Notes: a model not told the origin generated them from the sequence alone. Shown: positions 37,742-46,557, counted from the stretch's first letter. The stretch: DNA of 64,000 bases from Lentisalinibacter orientalis (GCF_040706535.1 NZ_JAPDRJ010000001.1:1364001-1428000), one strand, 5' to 3'. Numbers and translations: made by a program.

Positions 37742-39077
37742 GGCCGGCGGGGTTGCCGATCCTATAGCCGATCCTACAGCCAATCCCGCGGCCGACCCGA
37801 GCGGCGATCATCTCGACCTGGCCCGGGAGAGCCTGCGCGAGCTGCTGGGCGACCGGCGTCTGCCCGCCGGCGTGCGCGAGGCGCTGGCCGACGACTACCG
37901 ACAGGTCCAGGCGATGCTGGACAAGCTCGAGCACGGCCACCTGCACATCGCGGCCTTCGGCCGGGTGAGCACCGGCAAGTCGTCGCTGCTGAACGCCCTG
38001 ATCGGCGAGACCCGCTTCACCGTCAGCCCCCTGCACGGCGAGACCCGCGAGAGCGCCATGCACGCCCTGCGCGAGGAGGAGGCGGGCGGCGTGTTCGTCA
38101 TCGATACGCCGGGCATCGACGAGTCCGGCGGCGAGGAGCGCGAGGCGCTGGCCCGCGAAGTCGCCGCCCGCGCCGACCTGGTGATGTTCGTGGTCGACGG
38201 CGACATCACGGCGACGGAATTCGATGCCCTTCGCACGATGGTCCGGCTCGGCCGTCCCGTGGTGCTGGTGCTGAACAAGGCCGACCGCTACGACGACGCC
38301 GAGCGCGACGCGCTGCTGGCGGCGCTGCGCGGCCGCGTCGACGGGCTGATCGACGCGCGCAACGTGATCGCGGCAGCGGCCGACCCCGCGCCACGGACCG
38401 TGATCACCCGCGGGCCCGATGGCGAGGAGCGCGAGACGCGCCGCCGGCCGCCGGCGGACGTGGAGGCGCTTCGTCTCAGGCTGTGGGACATCCTGAATCG
38501 GGAAGGCAAGACGCTGGCCGCGCTGAACGCATCCATCTTCGCGGCCGATCTCACCGACAAGGTGGGGCAACGCATCGTGCAGGCCCGGCGCAAGGTGGCC
38601 GAGCGGGTGGTGCGGACCTACTGCATCGGCAAGGGCGCCACGGTGGCGCTGAACCCGGTACCCGTGGCGGATCTGTTCGCCGCCGCCTTCGTCGACGTGG
38701 GCATGGTCGTGCACCTGTCCCGGATCTACGAACTGCCCGTGGCCCGCCGCGAGGCCGGCTCGCTGGTGCGGGTCATCATGACCGAGGCAGCCGCGCTCAT
38801 GGGTACCGTCTGGGCGGTGCACTTCGTCTCCAGCGCGCTGAAGGTGGGCACCGGCGGGCTGTCCACGCTGGTGACCGCCGGCGCCCAGGGCGCGATTGCG
38901 TACTACAGCACCTACGTGGTCGGCCGCGTCGCCGACGAGTATCTCGCCCAGGGCAAGTCCTGGGGCGAGGGCGGGCCGAAGCGCGTCGTCTCGGAGATCC
39001 TCGCCAGCCTCGACCGGGACACGATACTGCGCGAGGCGCGAGAAGAAATACGCCAGCGGCTGCGGGCGGCGCAATGA
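37665..39077 (+). CDS. Second GTPase, DUF697-type
   Basis: 470 residues from GTG 37665, with GAGGA ribosome site about eight bases upstream; the overlap with the previous gene in another frame is real coding on both. G1 GRVSTGKSS is at 99-107, G3 DTPG at 147-150 and G4 NKAD at 204-207. The C-terminal DUF697-like region has YCIGKGATVALNPVPVADLF and two or more hydrophobic segments. No N-terminal membrane helices, unlike its neighbour. A 12-bp tandem repeat encodes residues 31-46. Possibly forms a pair or heterodimer with the first GTPase. Confidence 0.85.
   Translation: MSIWKRVFGAWRRSPSGNRRDGGTSRAGGVADPIADPTANPAADPSGDHLDLARESLRELLGDRRLPAGVREALADDYRQVQAMLDKLEHGHLHIAAFGRVSTGKSSLLNALIGETRFTVSPLHGETRESAMHALREEEAGGVFVIDTPGIDESGGEEREALAREVAARADLVMFVVDGDITATEFDALRTMVRLGRPVVLVLNKADRYDDAERDALLAALRGRVDGLIDARNVIAAAADPAPRTVITRGPDGEERETRRRPPADVEALRLRLWDILNREGKTLAALNASIFAADLTDKVGQRIVQARRKVAERVVRTYCIGKGATVALNPVPVADLFAAAFVDVGMVVHLSRIYELPVARREAGSLVRVIMTEAAALMGTVWAVHFVSSALKVGTGGLSTLVTAGAQGAIAYYSTYVVGRVADEYLAQGKSWGEGGPKRVVSEILASLDRDTILREAREEIRQRLRAAQ
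37755..37802 (+). repeat. 12-bp tandem repeat, four units, in the second GTPase gene
   Basis: Units at 37755, 37767, 37779 and 37791 encode ADPI-ADPT-ANPA-ADPS, a linker before the GTPase domain. Confidence 0.85.
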
Positions 39078-39490
39078 GGCTGGCCGGGCGCCGCAGCGAG
39101 CCCGACGCACTGGCGCGCGATCGCCGCAATCGCCGCAATCGCATCTGCGGAATGGTGCGCTCGATACCGCCGGGCTGTGTGGCCAGCTACGGCCAGATAG
39201 GCCGGCTGATCGGGCTGCCTCACGGCGGACGGCTGGTGGGGCGAGTGATGGCCTCGCTGCCGGACGGCAGCGACGTGCCCTGGCACCGGGTGGTCAACGC
39301 CGCCGGCCGCATCTCGCTGCCGCCGGGCAGCGATGCCTATCGCCGTCAGCGCGACCGCCTGCGCGACGAAGGCGTCACCGTGCTGCGGGGCCGTATTTCC
39401 ATGGCGCGGTTCGGCTGGCAGCCGGACCTCGACGAACTCATCTGGAGGGCGGCGCCGGCCGCCGATGCCAACAGGGAGGAAACCCAGTGA
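39074..39490 (+). CDS. Alkyltransferase-like protein (ATL, tryptophan replaces the acceptor Cys)
   Basis: 138 residues from ATG 39074, overlapping the GTPase stop (ATGA). A domain like O6-alkylguanine-DNA alkyltransferase but with PWHR at 69-72 where active enzymes have PCHR, as in E. coli YbaZ. Such ATLs bind alkylated guanine and hand it to nucleotide excision repair instead of removing the alkyl group. The 20-residue Arg-rich N-terminal extension is unusual. A real alkyltransferase lies at 6556. Confidence 0.92.
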   Translation: MRLAGRRSEPDALARDRRNRRNRICGMVRSIPPGCVASYGQIGRLIGLPHGGRLVGRVMASLPDGSDVPWHRVVNAAGRISLPPGSDAYRRQRDRLRDEGVTVLRGRISMARFGWQPDLDELIWRAAPAADANREETQ

Positions 39491-40017
39491 CCAGCGACCT
39501 CGACGTCATCTTTTCCCACGGCCAGGAGAGCGGCCCCTGGGGCAGCAAAATCACCGCGATGGCCGCGATGGTGCGCGAGTTGGGCGCCCGCGCCGACTCC
39601 GTGGACTACCAGGGCATTGAAGACCCCACCCAGCGGGTGCAGAAGCTCGTGGGCGTGCTGGGCGGCATCGACCGGCCGGCACGCTCGATCATCCTGGTGG
39701 GCTCCAGCATGGGCGGGCACGTCGCCACCGCGGCGAGCACCGTCCAGCCGGTGGACGGCGTCTTCGTGCTGGCGCCGGCCTACTACATGCCCGGCTACGA
39801 GGAACTCACTCCGCCGCCGCCGGACTGCCCGCTCGAGATCGTGCACGGCTGGCGCGACGACGTGGTGCCGGTGGAGAACAGCATCCGTTTCGCCCGGGAG
39901 TCGCTGGCCGCCCTGCACGTGGTGGACGGCGATCACCGCCTGACGGAGAACATCGCTATCATCAACGAACTGCTGCGCCTGTTCATCGGGCGCGTCATGG
40001 CGAAGAGGGGAGAGTGA
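39487..40017 (+). CDS. Small alpha/beta hydrolase
   Basis: 176 residues from GTG 39487, overlapping the ATL stop (GTGA). The nucleophile elbow is GSSMGG at 72-77 (Ser74), the acid is in GWRDDVVP and the histidine in DGDHRL. Similar to the YqiA/RBBP9-type compact serine hydrolases. Substrate not identifiable. Confidence 0.85.
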   Translation: MTSDLDVIFSHGQESGPWGSKITAMAAMVRELGARADSVDYQGIEDPTQRVQKLVGVLGGIDRPARSIILVGSSMGGHVATAASTVQPVDGVFVLAPAYYMPGYEELTPPPPDCPLEIVHGWRDDVVPVENSIRFARESLAALHVVDGDHRLTENIAIINELLRLFIGRVMAKRGE

Positions 40018-40018
40018 G

Positions 40019-40258
40019 ATGCGCAACCTGTTGCTGATCGGCGCCTGTCTGGCGCTGGCCGCCTGCGGCGGCGCGGACGACGAGGCCGCGAAGTCCGACC
40101 AGGCCTATGCCGACGAACCCTATGAGGACCGCGAGACCGTCTTCGACCCGATGACCGACACCATCGATCGCGCGAAGGAAGTGGAGGAGATGGGCAAGGA
40201 CCGCAAGAAGGCCATGGACGAGGCGCTGGAGGGGGCCGAAGGGCGCGATCCCGAGTGA
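40019..40258 (+). CDS. Small lipoprotein, hypothetical
   Basis: 79 residues. Signal peptide with lipobox LAAC (Cys16), followed by a Glu/Asp-rich, helical charged tail that resembles a coiled region. It sits one base after the hydrolase stop and overlaps the next gene by four bases. Unrecognised; probable outer-membrane or periplasmic lipoprotein. Confidence 0.7.
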   Translation: MRNLLLIGACLALAACGGADDEAAKSDQAYADEPYEDRETVFDPMTDTIDRAKEVEEMGKDRKKAMDEALEGAEGRDPE

Positions 40259-40953
40259 GCATGCGCCATCGCACGCGGGAGGGTCGACTGGCGTACCTCG
40301 GGCCCGGCGGGGAACGGGGCCGCGAGCAATACACCGTCACGGTCCACACCGATGGGCGGCGCATCCTGCGCGCCCGCAGCGAGATCGACGAGGGGGAGGT
40401 GCTGCGCGACGTGCTGTGCGCCGTCGACGCCGACTGGCGCCCGCTGGATGCGTTCGTGCGCCTCACGGTGGAGGATCGTTTCGTCGGCACCGGCTGGTAT
40501 GTCTTCGACGAGGAGGGCGGCGCCTGCGAGTCCTTCAACGTCGAGGACGGCCGCTTGAGCCAGCTGCTCGATGCCGCCGCACCGCTGCAGACCTTCGGCA
40601 GTCATGCCATCGCCAGCGACGCCTGGATGACCACCGCCTTCGACTTCTCCCGCCCGGAGGAGGACCAGTGGGTGACGGGCAGCCTGATCAGCTCGCTCGC
40701 GTTCAACGGCTCGACCGGTCCGCGGCTGCACCGCATCAGCTACGGCCTGCGCTACCGTGGACGGGAGACGCTGGAGGTACCGGCGGGCGCACTGGAGACC
40801 CATCATTTCGAATTCCTGTTCGCGGGCACGGTGGTCGACTATCACCCGCCCTACCACGTGTGGACCACGGCCGACGACGACCGGCTGATCGTCAAGGCCC
40901 ACGTGGGCGAGCCGAAGGACTATCTCTATCAGCTCGTGAGCCTGACCGGCTGA
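40255..40953 (+). CDS. Hypothetical protein, unrecognised
   Basis: 232 residues from GTG 40255 (GTGA overlap; ATG 40261 is an alternative). It is predicted mixed alpha/beta with many aromatic and charged beta segments (REQYTVTVHTDGRRIL, FEFLFAGTVVDYHPPYHVW), perhaps a lipocalin- or DUF3108-like barrel. No signal peptide. The genes 39074-41637 follow each other closely and may be one unit. Confidence 0.6.
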   Translation: MSMRHRTREGRLAYLGPGGERGREQYTVTVHTDGRRILRARSEIDEGEVLRDVLCAVDADWRPLDAFVRLTVEDRFVGTGWYVFDEEGGACESFNVEDGRLSQLLDAAAPLQTFGSHAIASDAWMTTAFDFSRPEEDQWVTGSLISSLAFNGSTGPRLHRISYGLRYRGRETLEVPAGALETHHFEFLFAGTVVDYHPPYHVWTTADDDRLIVKAHVGEPKDYLYQLVSLTG

Positions 40954-40968
40954 CGCCCGCCGACGTCC

Positions 40969-41637
40969 ATGCTGCTGCAGACGTTACTGGTCGCCCACAT
41001 CGCCGTGCTCGGTTACTGGCTGGGCTCGGAGCTGGTCATCAATTCCACCTTCCGCTACGTCTCCTGCGCGGACGGCCTGCCGTTCGCGGAGCGGGACCGG
41101 CTGCTGGATCACGTCATGGACGTGGACCAGCACGTGCGTTACGCGCTGATACTGCAGCTCGGCCTGGGTACCGCGCTGGCGGCCCTGTACGGCTATGTGC
41201 CGGGCGGCGCGGCGCTCGCCGTCGTCGCCGGGCTTTTTGCAGCAGGGTGGCTGGTGCTCGTGGAGCTGACCCATCGCCGCCGCAGATCCTCCGCGGGAAC
41301 GATGCTCGCGCTGGCAGATCATGCGGTGCGCCACGCCGTGATGCTGGCACTGCTGGTACTCGGCGCGCTGTCGCTGACCGGGCTCGTGCCGGCGCCGGGC
41401 TGGCTCGCCTGGAAGATGATCATGTTCGCCGGCGTCATCGTGTGCGGTGTCGGCATCCGGCTGGCGCTGGTTCGCTTTTTCGCGGTGTGGCAGGAGATCG
41501 GCGCGCACGGCAGAGACGCCGCGCTCGAGTCGCGCCTGCGGCAGGGCTACCGGCGTGCGACGGCCATCCTCGTCGTCCTGTGGCTGCTGATCGCCGCCAT
41601 CACGGTGCTGAGCGTCGTGAAGCCGGCGCTCGCCTGA
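40969..41637 (+). CDS. Hypothetical integral membrane protein
   Basis: 222 residues, about six membrane helices, starting LLQTLLVAHIAVLGYWLGSEL. A histidine-rich loop region (HVMDVDQHVRYALI) and ADHAVRHAVM could bind a cofactor or copper, as in CopD-like proteins, but that is weak. Last gene of the plus-strand run, convergent with wrbA. Confidence 0.7.
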   Translation: MLLQTLLVAHIAVLGYWLGSELVINSTFRYVSCADGLPFAERDRLLDHVMDVDQHVRYALILQLGLGTALAALYGYVPGGAALAVVAGLFAAGWLVLVELTHRRRRSSAGTMLALADHAVRHAVMLALLVLGALSLTGLVPAPGWLAWKMIMFAGVIVCGVGIRLALVRFFAVWQEIGAHGRDAALESRLRQGYRRATAILVVLWLLIAAITVLSVVKPALA

Positions 41638-41659
41638 AGGACGCGCAAGCCGCCGGCTG

Positions 41660-42262
41660 CTAGGCGGCGAGCTTCTTCGCTATCTCGGCGACGTGTTGCC
41701 CCTGGAAGCGGGCGATCGTGAGTTCCTTCTCCGACGGGGTGCGGCTGCCGTCCGCATCTGCCAGCGTGGCCGCGCCGTAGGCGCTGCCGCCCATCACCTG
41801 GTCCATCGTCGTGAGCTCCTGGCAGGTGTAGGGCACGCCCACCACCACCATGCCGTGATGGATCAGCGTGTTGTGGAAGGAAGTGATGGTGGTCTCCTGG
41901 CCGCCGTGCTGGGAGGCGGTGGAGGTGAACACGCTGCCCGCCTTGCCGACCAGCTTGCCGTTCGCCCACAGGCCGCCGGTCTGGTCCAGGAAATTCCGCA
42001 TCTGCGCGCACATGTTGCCGAAGCGTGTCGGCGTGCCGAAGATGATGCCGTCGTAATCGGCCAGCTCGGCGGGTTCTGCCACCGGTGCGTCCTGGTCGGT
42101 CTTGGCGCCGGACTCCTCCAGCACCTTCTCGGGTACGAGTTCCGGCACCCGCTTCAGCGTCACTTCGACTCCCTCGACGCCGTCGGCGCCGTCGGCCACC
42201 GCCTTCGCCATCGTCTCGACATGGCCGTACATGCTGTAGTAGAGGACGAGTATCCGCGTCAT
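41660..42262 (-). CDS. wrbA: NAD(P)H:quinone oxidoreductase, WrbA family
   Basis: 200 residues from ATG 42262. Flavodoxin-like start MTRILVLYYSMYGHVETMAKAV, then GIIFGTPTRFGNMCAQMRNFLDQTGGLW and STASQHGGQETT, which are the WrbA FMN-binding motifs. It reduces quinones by two electrons, limiting radical formation. Divergent from the CPBP protease gene. Confidence 0.96.
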   Translation of the reverse strand: MTRILVLYYSMYGHVETMAKAVADGADGVEGVEVTLKRVPELVPEKVLEESGAKTDQDAPVAEPAELADYDGIIFGTPTRFGNMCAQMRNFLDQTGGLWANGKLVGKAGSVFTSTASQHGGQETTITSFHNTLIHHGMVVVGVPYTCQELTTMDQVMGGSAYGAATLADADGSRTPSEKELTIARFQGQHVAEIAKKLAA

Positions 42263-42393
42263 GTCGAGTCTCCCGGTGATCGTTCCTGCGAATCTGACCG
42301 CAGATGCTACCGGTAGTTCTTGCGCGAAGCACCAATGGACGCCGCGCTGCGCCACCCCGACAATCGGGTTTCTTCAGCATTAAGGATGCCGTC

Positions 42394-43227
42394 ATGACAG
42401 GCGCCCCTGCCGCGCAGAACGTCGACGCCGTGCCCGTTGCCGCACTCGTTCCGTTCGTCCTGATCACCTTCGGCATCACCTGGGGCCTGTTCTGCCTGTT
42501 CATCTTCGCTCCCGATGCCGTGACGGCGGTGTTCGGCGAAATCAGCGGCCGCAACCCGCTGTTCTTCCTGGCGGTCTGGGCGCCCGGCATCGCCGCCTTC
42601 GTGCTCGTGTTGCGGCATGCCGGCCTGCGTGGGCTCAGAGGCTACCTTCGCCGGCTCACCCTCTGGCGCTGCTCGCCCGCCTGGTACGCCTTCGTGATCC
42701 TCGGCATTCCGCTGTTGTTCGTCGCCGGCGCGGCGCTGAAGGGCGACTTGGACGAGTGGTCCGGATGGTCGGGGACGGCGGGCGCGCTGGTCACGGCGCT
42801 CCTGGTGATGCTGTTCCAGGGACCCGTCGAGGAATTCGGCTGGCGCGGGCTCGCCCTGCCGCTGGCCCAGCGCCGGCTCGTCCCATTCTGGGCCGGTCTC
42901 GCGGTGGGTATCGTCTGGGCCGTATGGCACCTGCCGGCCTTTCTGCTGAGCGGCACGCCCCAGGGCGCGTGGTCGTTCACGCCCTTCTTTCTCGGCTCCA
43001 TCGGGGCCGCGCTGATCGTGACCGCGCTGTTCAACGCCTCCCGCGGCAGCATTCTGCTACCCCTGTTCTTCCACTTCTGGCTGAACAATCCGCTGTGGCC
43101 GGATGCCCAGCCGTGGGACATGTATCTCTTCTGCGCGGCGGCCGTCGTGGTGGTCTGGCTGAACCGGGAGGCGATGTTCAGCCGGCAGGGCGCCGCGATC
43201 GGCGTCGTCACGAACCGCTATGCCTAG
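42394..43227 (+). CDS. CPBP-family intramembrane metalloprotease
   Basis: About 277 residues from ATG 42394, with AAGGA ten bases upstream. About seven to eight membrane helices. The CPBP catalytic motif is EEFGWRG (about residues 146-152); WHLPAF and FHFWLNN supply the remaining histidines. The family includes prenyl-protein and bacteriocin-immunity proteases. Its 3' end overlaps the serine hydrolase start. Confidence 0.88.
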   Translation: MTGAPAAQNVDAVPVAALVPFVLITFGITWGLFCLFIFAPDAVTAVFGEISGRNPLFFLAVWAPGIAAFVLVLRHAGLRGLRGYLRRLTLWRCSPAWYAFVILGIPLLFVAGAALKGDLDEWSGWSGTAGALVTALLVMLFQGPVEEFGWRGLALPLAQRRLVPFWAGLAVGIVWAVWHLPAFLLSGTPQGAWSFTPFFLGSIGAALIVTALFNASRGSILLPLFFHFWLNNPLWPDAQPWDMYLFCAAAVVVVWLNREAMFSRQGAAIGVVTNRYA

Positions 43228-44395
43228 CCCTGTGACTGGGATGAGACGACTGTACGCGGCTGCGCTCGGCCTCGCGGCCGCCATCGCCCTCTCTCCGCCG
43301 GCCGCGGCCGATCCGACAGCCGCGTTCCAGGACGCGCTGGAGGCGCTGCACGCCGAACACGGATTCCCTGGCGCCACGGCCGCCTGCATCCTGCCCGACG
43401 GCTCGGTGTCGGTGGCGGCGACGGGACTCGCCGACGTGGACGCCGGCAGGCCGATGCGGCCGGATGACCGGATGCTGGCGGCCAGTATCGGTAAGACCTT
43501 TACGGGCGCGATGGCGCTGGCCATCGCGCGGGAGGGCAGGCTCGGGCTCGACGACCGCCTCGCCGAGTGGCTGGGAAAGGAGCCCTGGTACGAGCGGCTG
43601 CCCAACCACGACACGATCACGCTGCGCCACCTGCTGCGGCATCGATCGGGCCTGCCCGACCACGTCTACGACGAGGCCTTCGGCGCCGAGTTCGCGCAGC
43701 GGCTCGCGACCGGGCGCTCGTTCACGCCGCGGGAGCTGATCGGCTACGTCTTCGACGATGAACCCCTGTTCCCGGCCGGCGAGGGGTTCGCGTACACGGA
43801 TACGGGTTACGTGCTGCTCGGACTGGTCATCGAGAAAGCCACGGGCGAGCGTTACTACGAGGGCGTCGCCCGGCGGTTCCTGGAGCCGATCGGCCTCGCG
43901 CAGACCACGCCGTCGGATCGCCGCGACCTGGACGGGCTGGTATCCGGCTACCTGGGTGCCGACAACCCATTCGGGCTGCCGGCGAAGACACTAACCGAGG
44001 ACGGGTTGCTGGTCTTCCATCCGGCGCTCGAATGGACCGCCGGCGGCTTCGTCAGCACCTCGGGGGATCTGGCGCGCTGGGGCGCAGCCCTGTTCGGCGG
44101 GGAGGCGATGCCGGGAGACTATCTGCCGCTGCTGCTCGCCTCGGCGCCGATCGACCCGGCGCGGCCCGCCGCGCGTTACGGCCTCGGGGTCGCGGAGTTC
44201 CGCGGCGGGCATTTCGGTGACGTGTACGGGCACGCCGGCTGGATTCCGGGTTACACGTCCAGCCTGCGCCATTACGCGGATCACGGCGTGACGATCGCCT
44301 TCCAGGTGAACACCGACATCGGATTCACCGAGCCGGGCAGCGAACTCATGGGAGAGATCGAGGCGCGGCTCGCCGAGGCGGTCATCGGTCCCTGA
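43220..44395 (+). CDS. Serine hydrolase of the beta-lactamase class C / AmpH-like family
   Basis: 391 residues from ATG 43220; ATG 43241 gives a cleaner signal peptide (MRRLYAAALGLAAAIAL, cleaved after PAAA). The nucleophile motif SIGK is at 89-92 and YTD in FAYTDTGY stands where YxN is usual. A later HAGW may be the KTG-like third motif. Such proteins are periplasmic peptidases or esterases rather than true beta-lactamases. Follows the CPBP gene with an 8-base overlap. Confidence 0.87.
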   Translation: MPSPVTGMRRLYAAALGLAAAIALSPPAAADPTAAFQDALEALHAEHGFPGATAACILPDGSVSVAATGLADVDAGRPMRPDDRMLAASIGKTFTGAMALAIAREGRLGLDDRLAEWLGKEPWYERLPNHDTITLRHLLRHRSGLPDHVYDEAFGAEFAQRLATGRSFTPRELIGYVFDDEPLFPAGEGFAYTDTGYVLLGLVIEKATGERYYEGVARRFLEPIGLAQTTPSDRRDLDGLVSGYLGADNPFGLPAKTLTEDGLLVFHPALEWTAGGFVSTSGDLARWGAALFGGEAMPGDYLPLLLASAPIDPARPAARYGLGVAEFRGGHFGDVYGHAGWIPGYTSSLRHYADHGVTIAFQVNTDIGFTEPGSELMGEIEARLAEAVIGP

Positions 44396-44410
44396 GGCGC
44401 ATGGCGGTCG

Positions 44411-44439
44411 TTGTCGCCGGAGAGCCGTCTCCCTAGACT
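44411..44439 (+). promoter_or_regulatory. Putative promoter of the macrodomain gene
   Basis: TTGTCG (44411-44416), 17-base spacer, TAGACT (44434-44439). The -10 ends 6 bases before the ATG, so the mRNA may be leaderless. Confidence 0.55.
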
Positions 44440-44445
44440 GGCCCC

Positions 44446-44985
44446 ATGAGCGAGAAGATCCTCAACGACATCACCATAGAAGTCACCCGCGGCGACATCG
44501 CCGAACAGACCGACATGGACGCGATCGTTAACGCGGCGAACGCGCAGCTCGAGACCGGAGGCGGCGTGGCCGGCGCCATCCATCGGGCCGCCGGGCCGGG
44601 TCTGGCCGAGGAGGGCCGGCAGTATGCGCCGATCGAGCCCGGCGAGGCGGTGATGACGGGCGCCCACGACCTGCCCAACCGTTGTGTCATCCATTGTCTG
44701 GGGCCGGTCTACGGTCGCGACGAGCCGTCCGGCGAATTGCTGGCCTCCTGTTATCGCGAGGCGCTGTCGCTGGCTGACCGGAACTCGGTGGCGTCCATTG
44801 CCTTCCCGGCGCTCTCCACCGGGGCTTTCGGCTTCCCGGCGGAACCGGCGGCGCGCATCGCGCTGGGCGCGGTCCTCGAGGCGCTGCCGAAGCTGTCCGC
44901 CGTGAAGCACGTCCGGTTCGTGCTCTTCAGCGACTCCGACGCGGCGCTGTACGAGGAGACGCTGCGGTCCCTGCAGGCAGACTGA
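44446..44985 (+). CDS. Macrodomain protein (O-acetyl-ADP-ribose deacetylase-like)
   Basis: 179 residues. Macro motifs: DAIVNAANAQLETGGGVAGAIHRAAG (residues ~25-50), GEAVMTGAHDLPNR and FPALSTGAFGFP. It is close to YmdB-type macrodomains that hydrolyse O-acetyl-ADP-ribose or ADP-ribosylation. Single-gene unit with a recognisable promoter and no Shine-Dalgarno sequence. Confidence 0.93.
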   Translation: MSEKILNDITIEVTRGDIAEQTDMDAIVNAANAQLETGGGVAGAIHRAAGPGLAEEGRQYAPIEPGEAVMTGAHDLPNRCVIHCLGPVYGRDEPSGELLASCYREALSLADRNSVASIAFPALSTGAFGFPAEPAARIALGAVLEALPKLSAVKHVRFVLFSDSDAALYEETLRSLQAD

Positions 44986-45090
44986 GCGGCGCCGACGCTC
45001 GACGGCTACGGGTGTTCGCCGCGCTCGTGACTCCCCGGCCAATTTGCGGTAATTTATTCCCGCATATGGCAGACAGGGACGTCGGGGGAC

Positions 45091-45477
45091 GTGGGGCATT
45101 CATTTCTTGATACGTTCGCAACGTCGGTGTTCATGGCGCTGGTCCTGGGCTTCGGCGGCAGTGAGGCCCAGTTCTTCAGTCTTGCGCATGCGCTCGCCGC
45201 GTTCGTCGGCACCGGCACCGGGCTGACGATAGCCCGCCTGCATACCCGCCCGCCACTGTGGCGCCTGGCGGTCGCCTCGTTCTGCGGGGTGAGCGTCGGC
45301 TACGGTCTTTTCGCGATTCTCAGCCCCGTCGGCTTGATCGACGTCGGCAATCTTGTCCGCGAGGCGTCCATCATCTTCGTCGCGCTCATGCTCGGCTTCG
45401 GCGTTTCGCGGATCAGCGCCGGTCCCGCGATACCGCGGCGTCCGGTACGCCGCCGCCCATCATGGAGGAGACGATGA
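45091..45477 (+). CDS. Hypothetical membrane protein (small-protein cluster)
   Basis: 128 residues from GTG 45091, with a GGGGGAC purine patch upstream. Three or four membrane helices (FMALVLGFGG, LAHALAAFVGTG, VASFCGVSVGYGLFAIL). Its stop overlaps the start of the next gene. Unrecognised. First of four small genes. Confidence 0.6.
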   Translation: MGHSFLDTFATSVFMALVLGFGGSEAQFFSLAHALAAFVGTGTGLTIARLHTRPPLWRLAVASFCGVSVGYGLFAILSPVGLIDVGNLVREASIIFVALMLGFGVSRISAGPAIPRRPVRRRPSWRRR

Positions 45478-46076
45478 TGCGTCAGTTCCCGCTGGTTGTT
45501 CTCGTGGTTCTTTTCTCCGTCCCGTCCTGCGCTACGCTGGGCAATGATCGAGCAGGGGACGATCCGACGGCTGGCGCCAATGCAGCCACCCATGCGGCCG
45601 CCGCCACGGAGTTGCTGGAGGTCACCCGTTCCCGCGAGATGATGGAGCGCTCCCAGGCGCAGACGTTGTCGATGATCATGGAGTCGATCGAACTGGCCGG
45701 CGTCCGCCCGGAGGATCGGGGACGGTTCGAGCGGTGCTTCAGCCTGGCGAAGGACTTCATAGACCGCGAAATGTCCTGGGAGCGAGTCGAACCCGAGTTC
45801 GTCCGGGCCTACACGAACGTCTACGAGGAAGCGGAACTCCGGCAACTGATCGATTTCTACCGCTCGCCGGTCGGCAGGAAGATGATCGACCGTCAGCCCC
45901 TCCTGGAGGCCGAGGCACTCCGGATCATGCGTAACCTGATGGCTGACAGCCAGCCGCGGCTGATGGTGCTGCTGCGTGACGAGATGGAATCCGGAAGCCG
46001 GCGAGAGCCGGAAACGCCGGACTGGGCGGCAGGCGACACCCCGCCGGACGTCGCGTGGCCTCCCGCTCTGCATTGA
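45474..46076 (+). CDS. DUF2059-like periplasmic protein
   Basis: 200 residues from ATG 45474, GGAGGAG ribosome site five bases upstream. It has a signal sequence (LVVLVVLFSVPSCA, a possible lipobox with Cys19). The helical DUF2059 core contains ELLEVTRSREMMERSQAQ and ELRQLIDFYRSPVGRKMIDRQP. The family is periplasmic and uncharacterised. Confidence 0.8.
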   Translation: MMRQFPLVVLVVLFSVPSCATLGNDRAGDDPTAGANAATHAAAATELLEVTRSREMMERSQAQTLSMIMESIELAGVRPEDRGRFERCFSLAKDFIDREMSWERVEPEFVRAYTNVYEEAELRQLIDFYRSPVGRKMIDRQPLLEAEALRIMRNLMADSQPRLMVLLRDEMESGSRREPETPDWAAGDTPPDVAWPPALH

Positions 46077-46089
46077 CGCCGGCAGACCG

Positions 46090-46272
46090 ATGGAGATCGC
46101 CTGGATCGAATATGCACTGCTCGTAGCCGGCCTCTGTTTCGTGCTCATCGGCCTTTACGAGCGTTTCGGCCGTGACCGGCTGGCGAGGCGGCTGAAACTG
46201 GCTCCCGGCGAGGCGGAAGGATCCATCGAATCCGGGTTCTGTGGACAGCGAGGAGGGGGACGTTGCAGCTGA
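46090..46272 (+). CDS. Very small membrane protein
   Basis: 60 residues from ATG 46090, one membrane helix (YALLVAGLCFVLIGLYERF) and a basic tail. It overlaps the next gene by ten bases. No homolog recognised; coding supported by position and membrane character only. Confidence 0.45.
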   Translation: MEIAWIEYALLVAGLCFVLIGLYERFGRDRLARRLKLAPGEAEGSIESGFCGQRGGGRCS

Positions 46273-46556
46273 ACGCTGAGGACCGCTCGATCGTCGAGCG
46301 AGCACGCTGGCAGGAAACTGCCTGGAGATACGGTCGCTACGTTCTGCTGATCGCGGGAGCGGGAATGCTGGTCTATGGTGCGATCGCGTCTTACCCCACC
46401 AGTCTCGAAGAACCCGCGTGCAGGTGTATGAACCCTTTCCTTCTGGTACCCGCAGGTACCTTCCTGTTCGCTGCGGTGATATTCGACTGGAACGACCGGC
46501 AGCGGCAGCTGCTTCTGCGCCTGGCCGGCGAACGCGAGGACCCGTCCTCGTCCTGA
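46263..46556 (+). CDS. Small membrane protein, hypothetical
   Basis: 97 residues from TTG 46263, with a strong GAGGAGGGGG ribosome site. Two membrane helices (about 27-43 and 58-76) with a Cys pair in EPACRCMNP between them. The rare TTG start is compensated by the strong ribosome site. Ends two bases before the convergent glk stop. Confidence 0.55.
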   Translation: MQLNAEDRSIVERARWQETAWRYGRYVLLIAGAGMLVYGAIASYPTSLEEPACRCMNPFLLVPAGTFLFAAVIFDWNDRQRQLLLRLAGEREDPSSS

Positions 46557-46557
46557 C

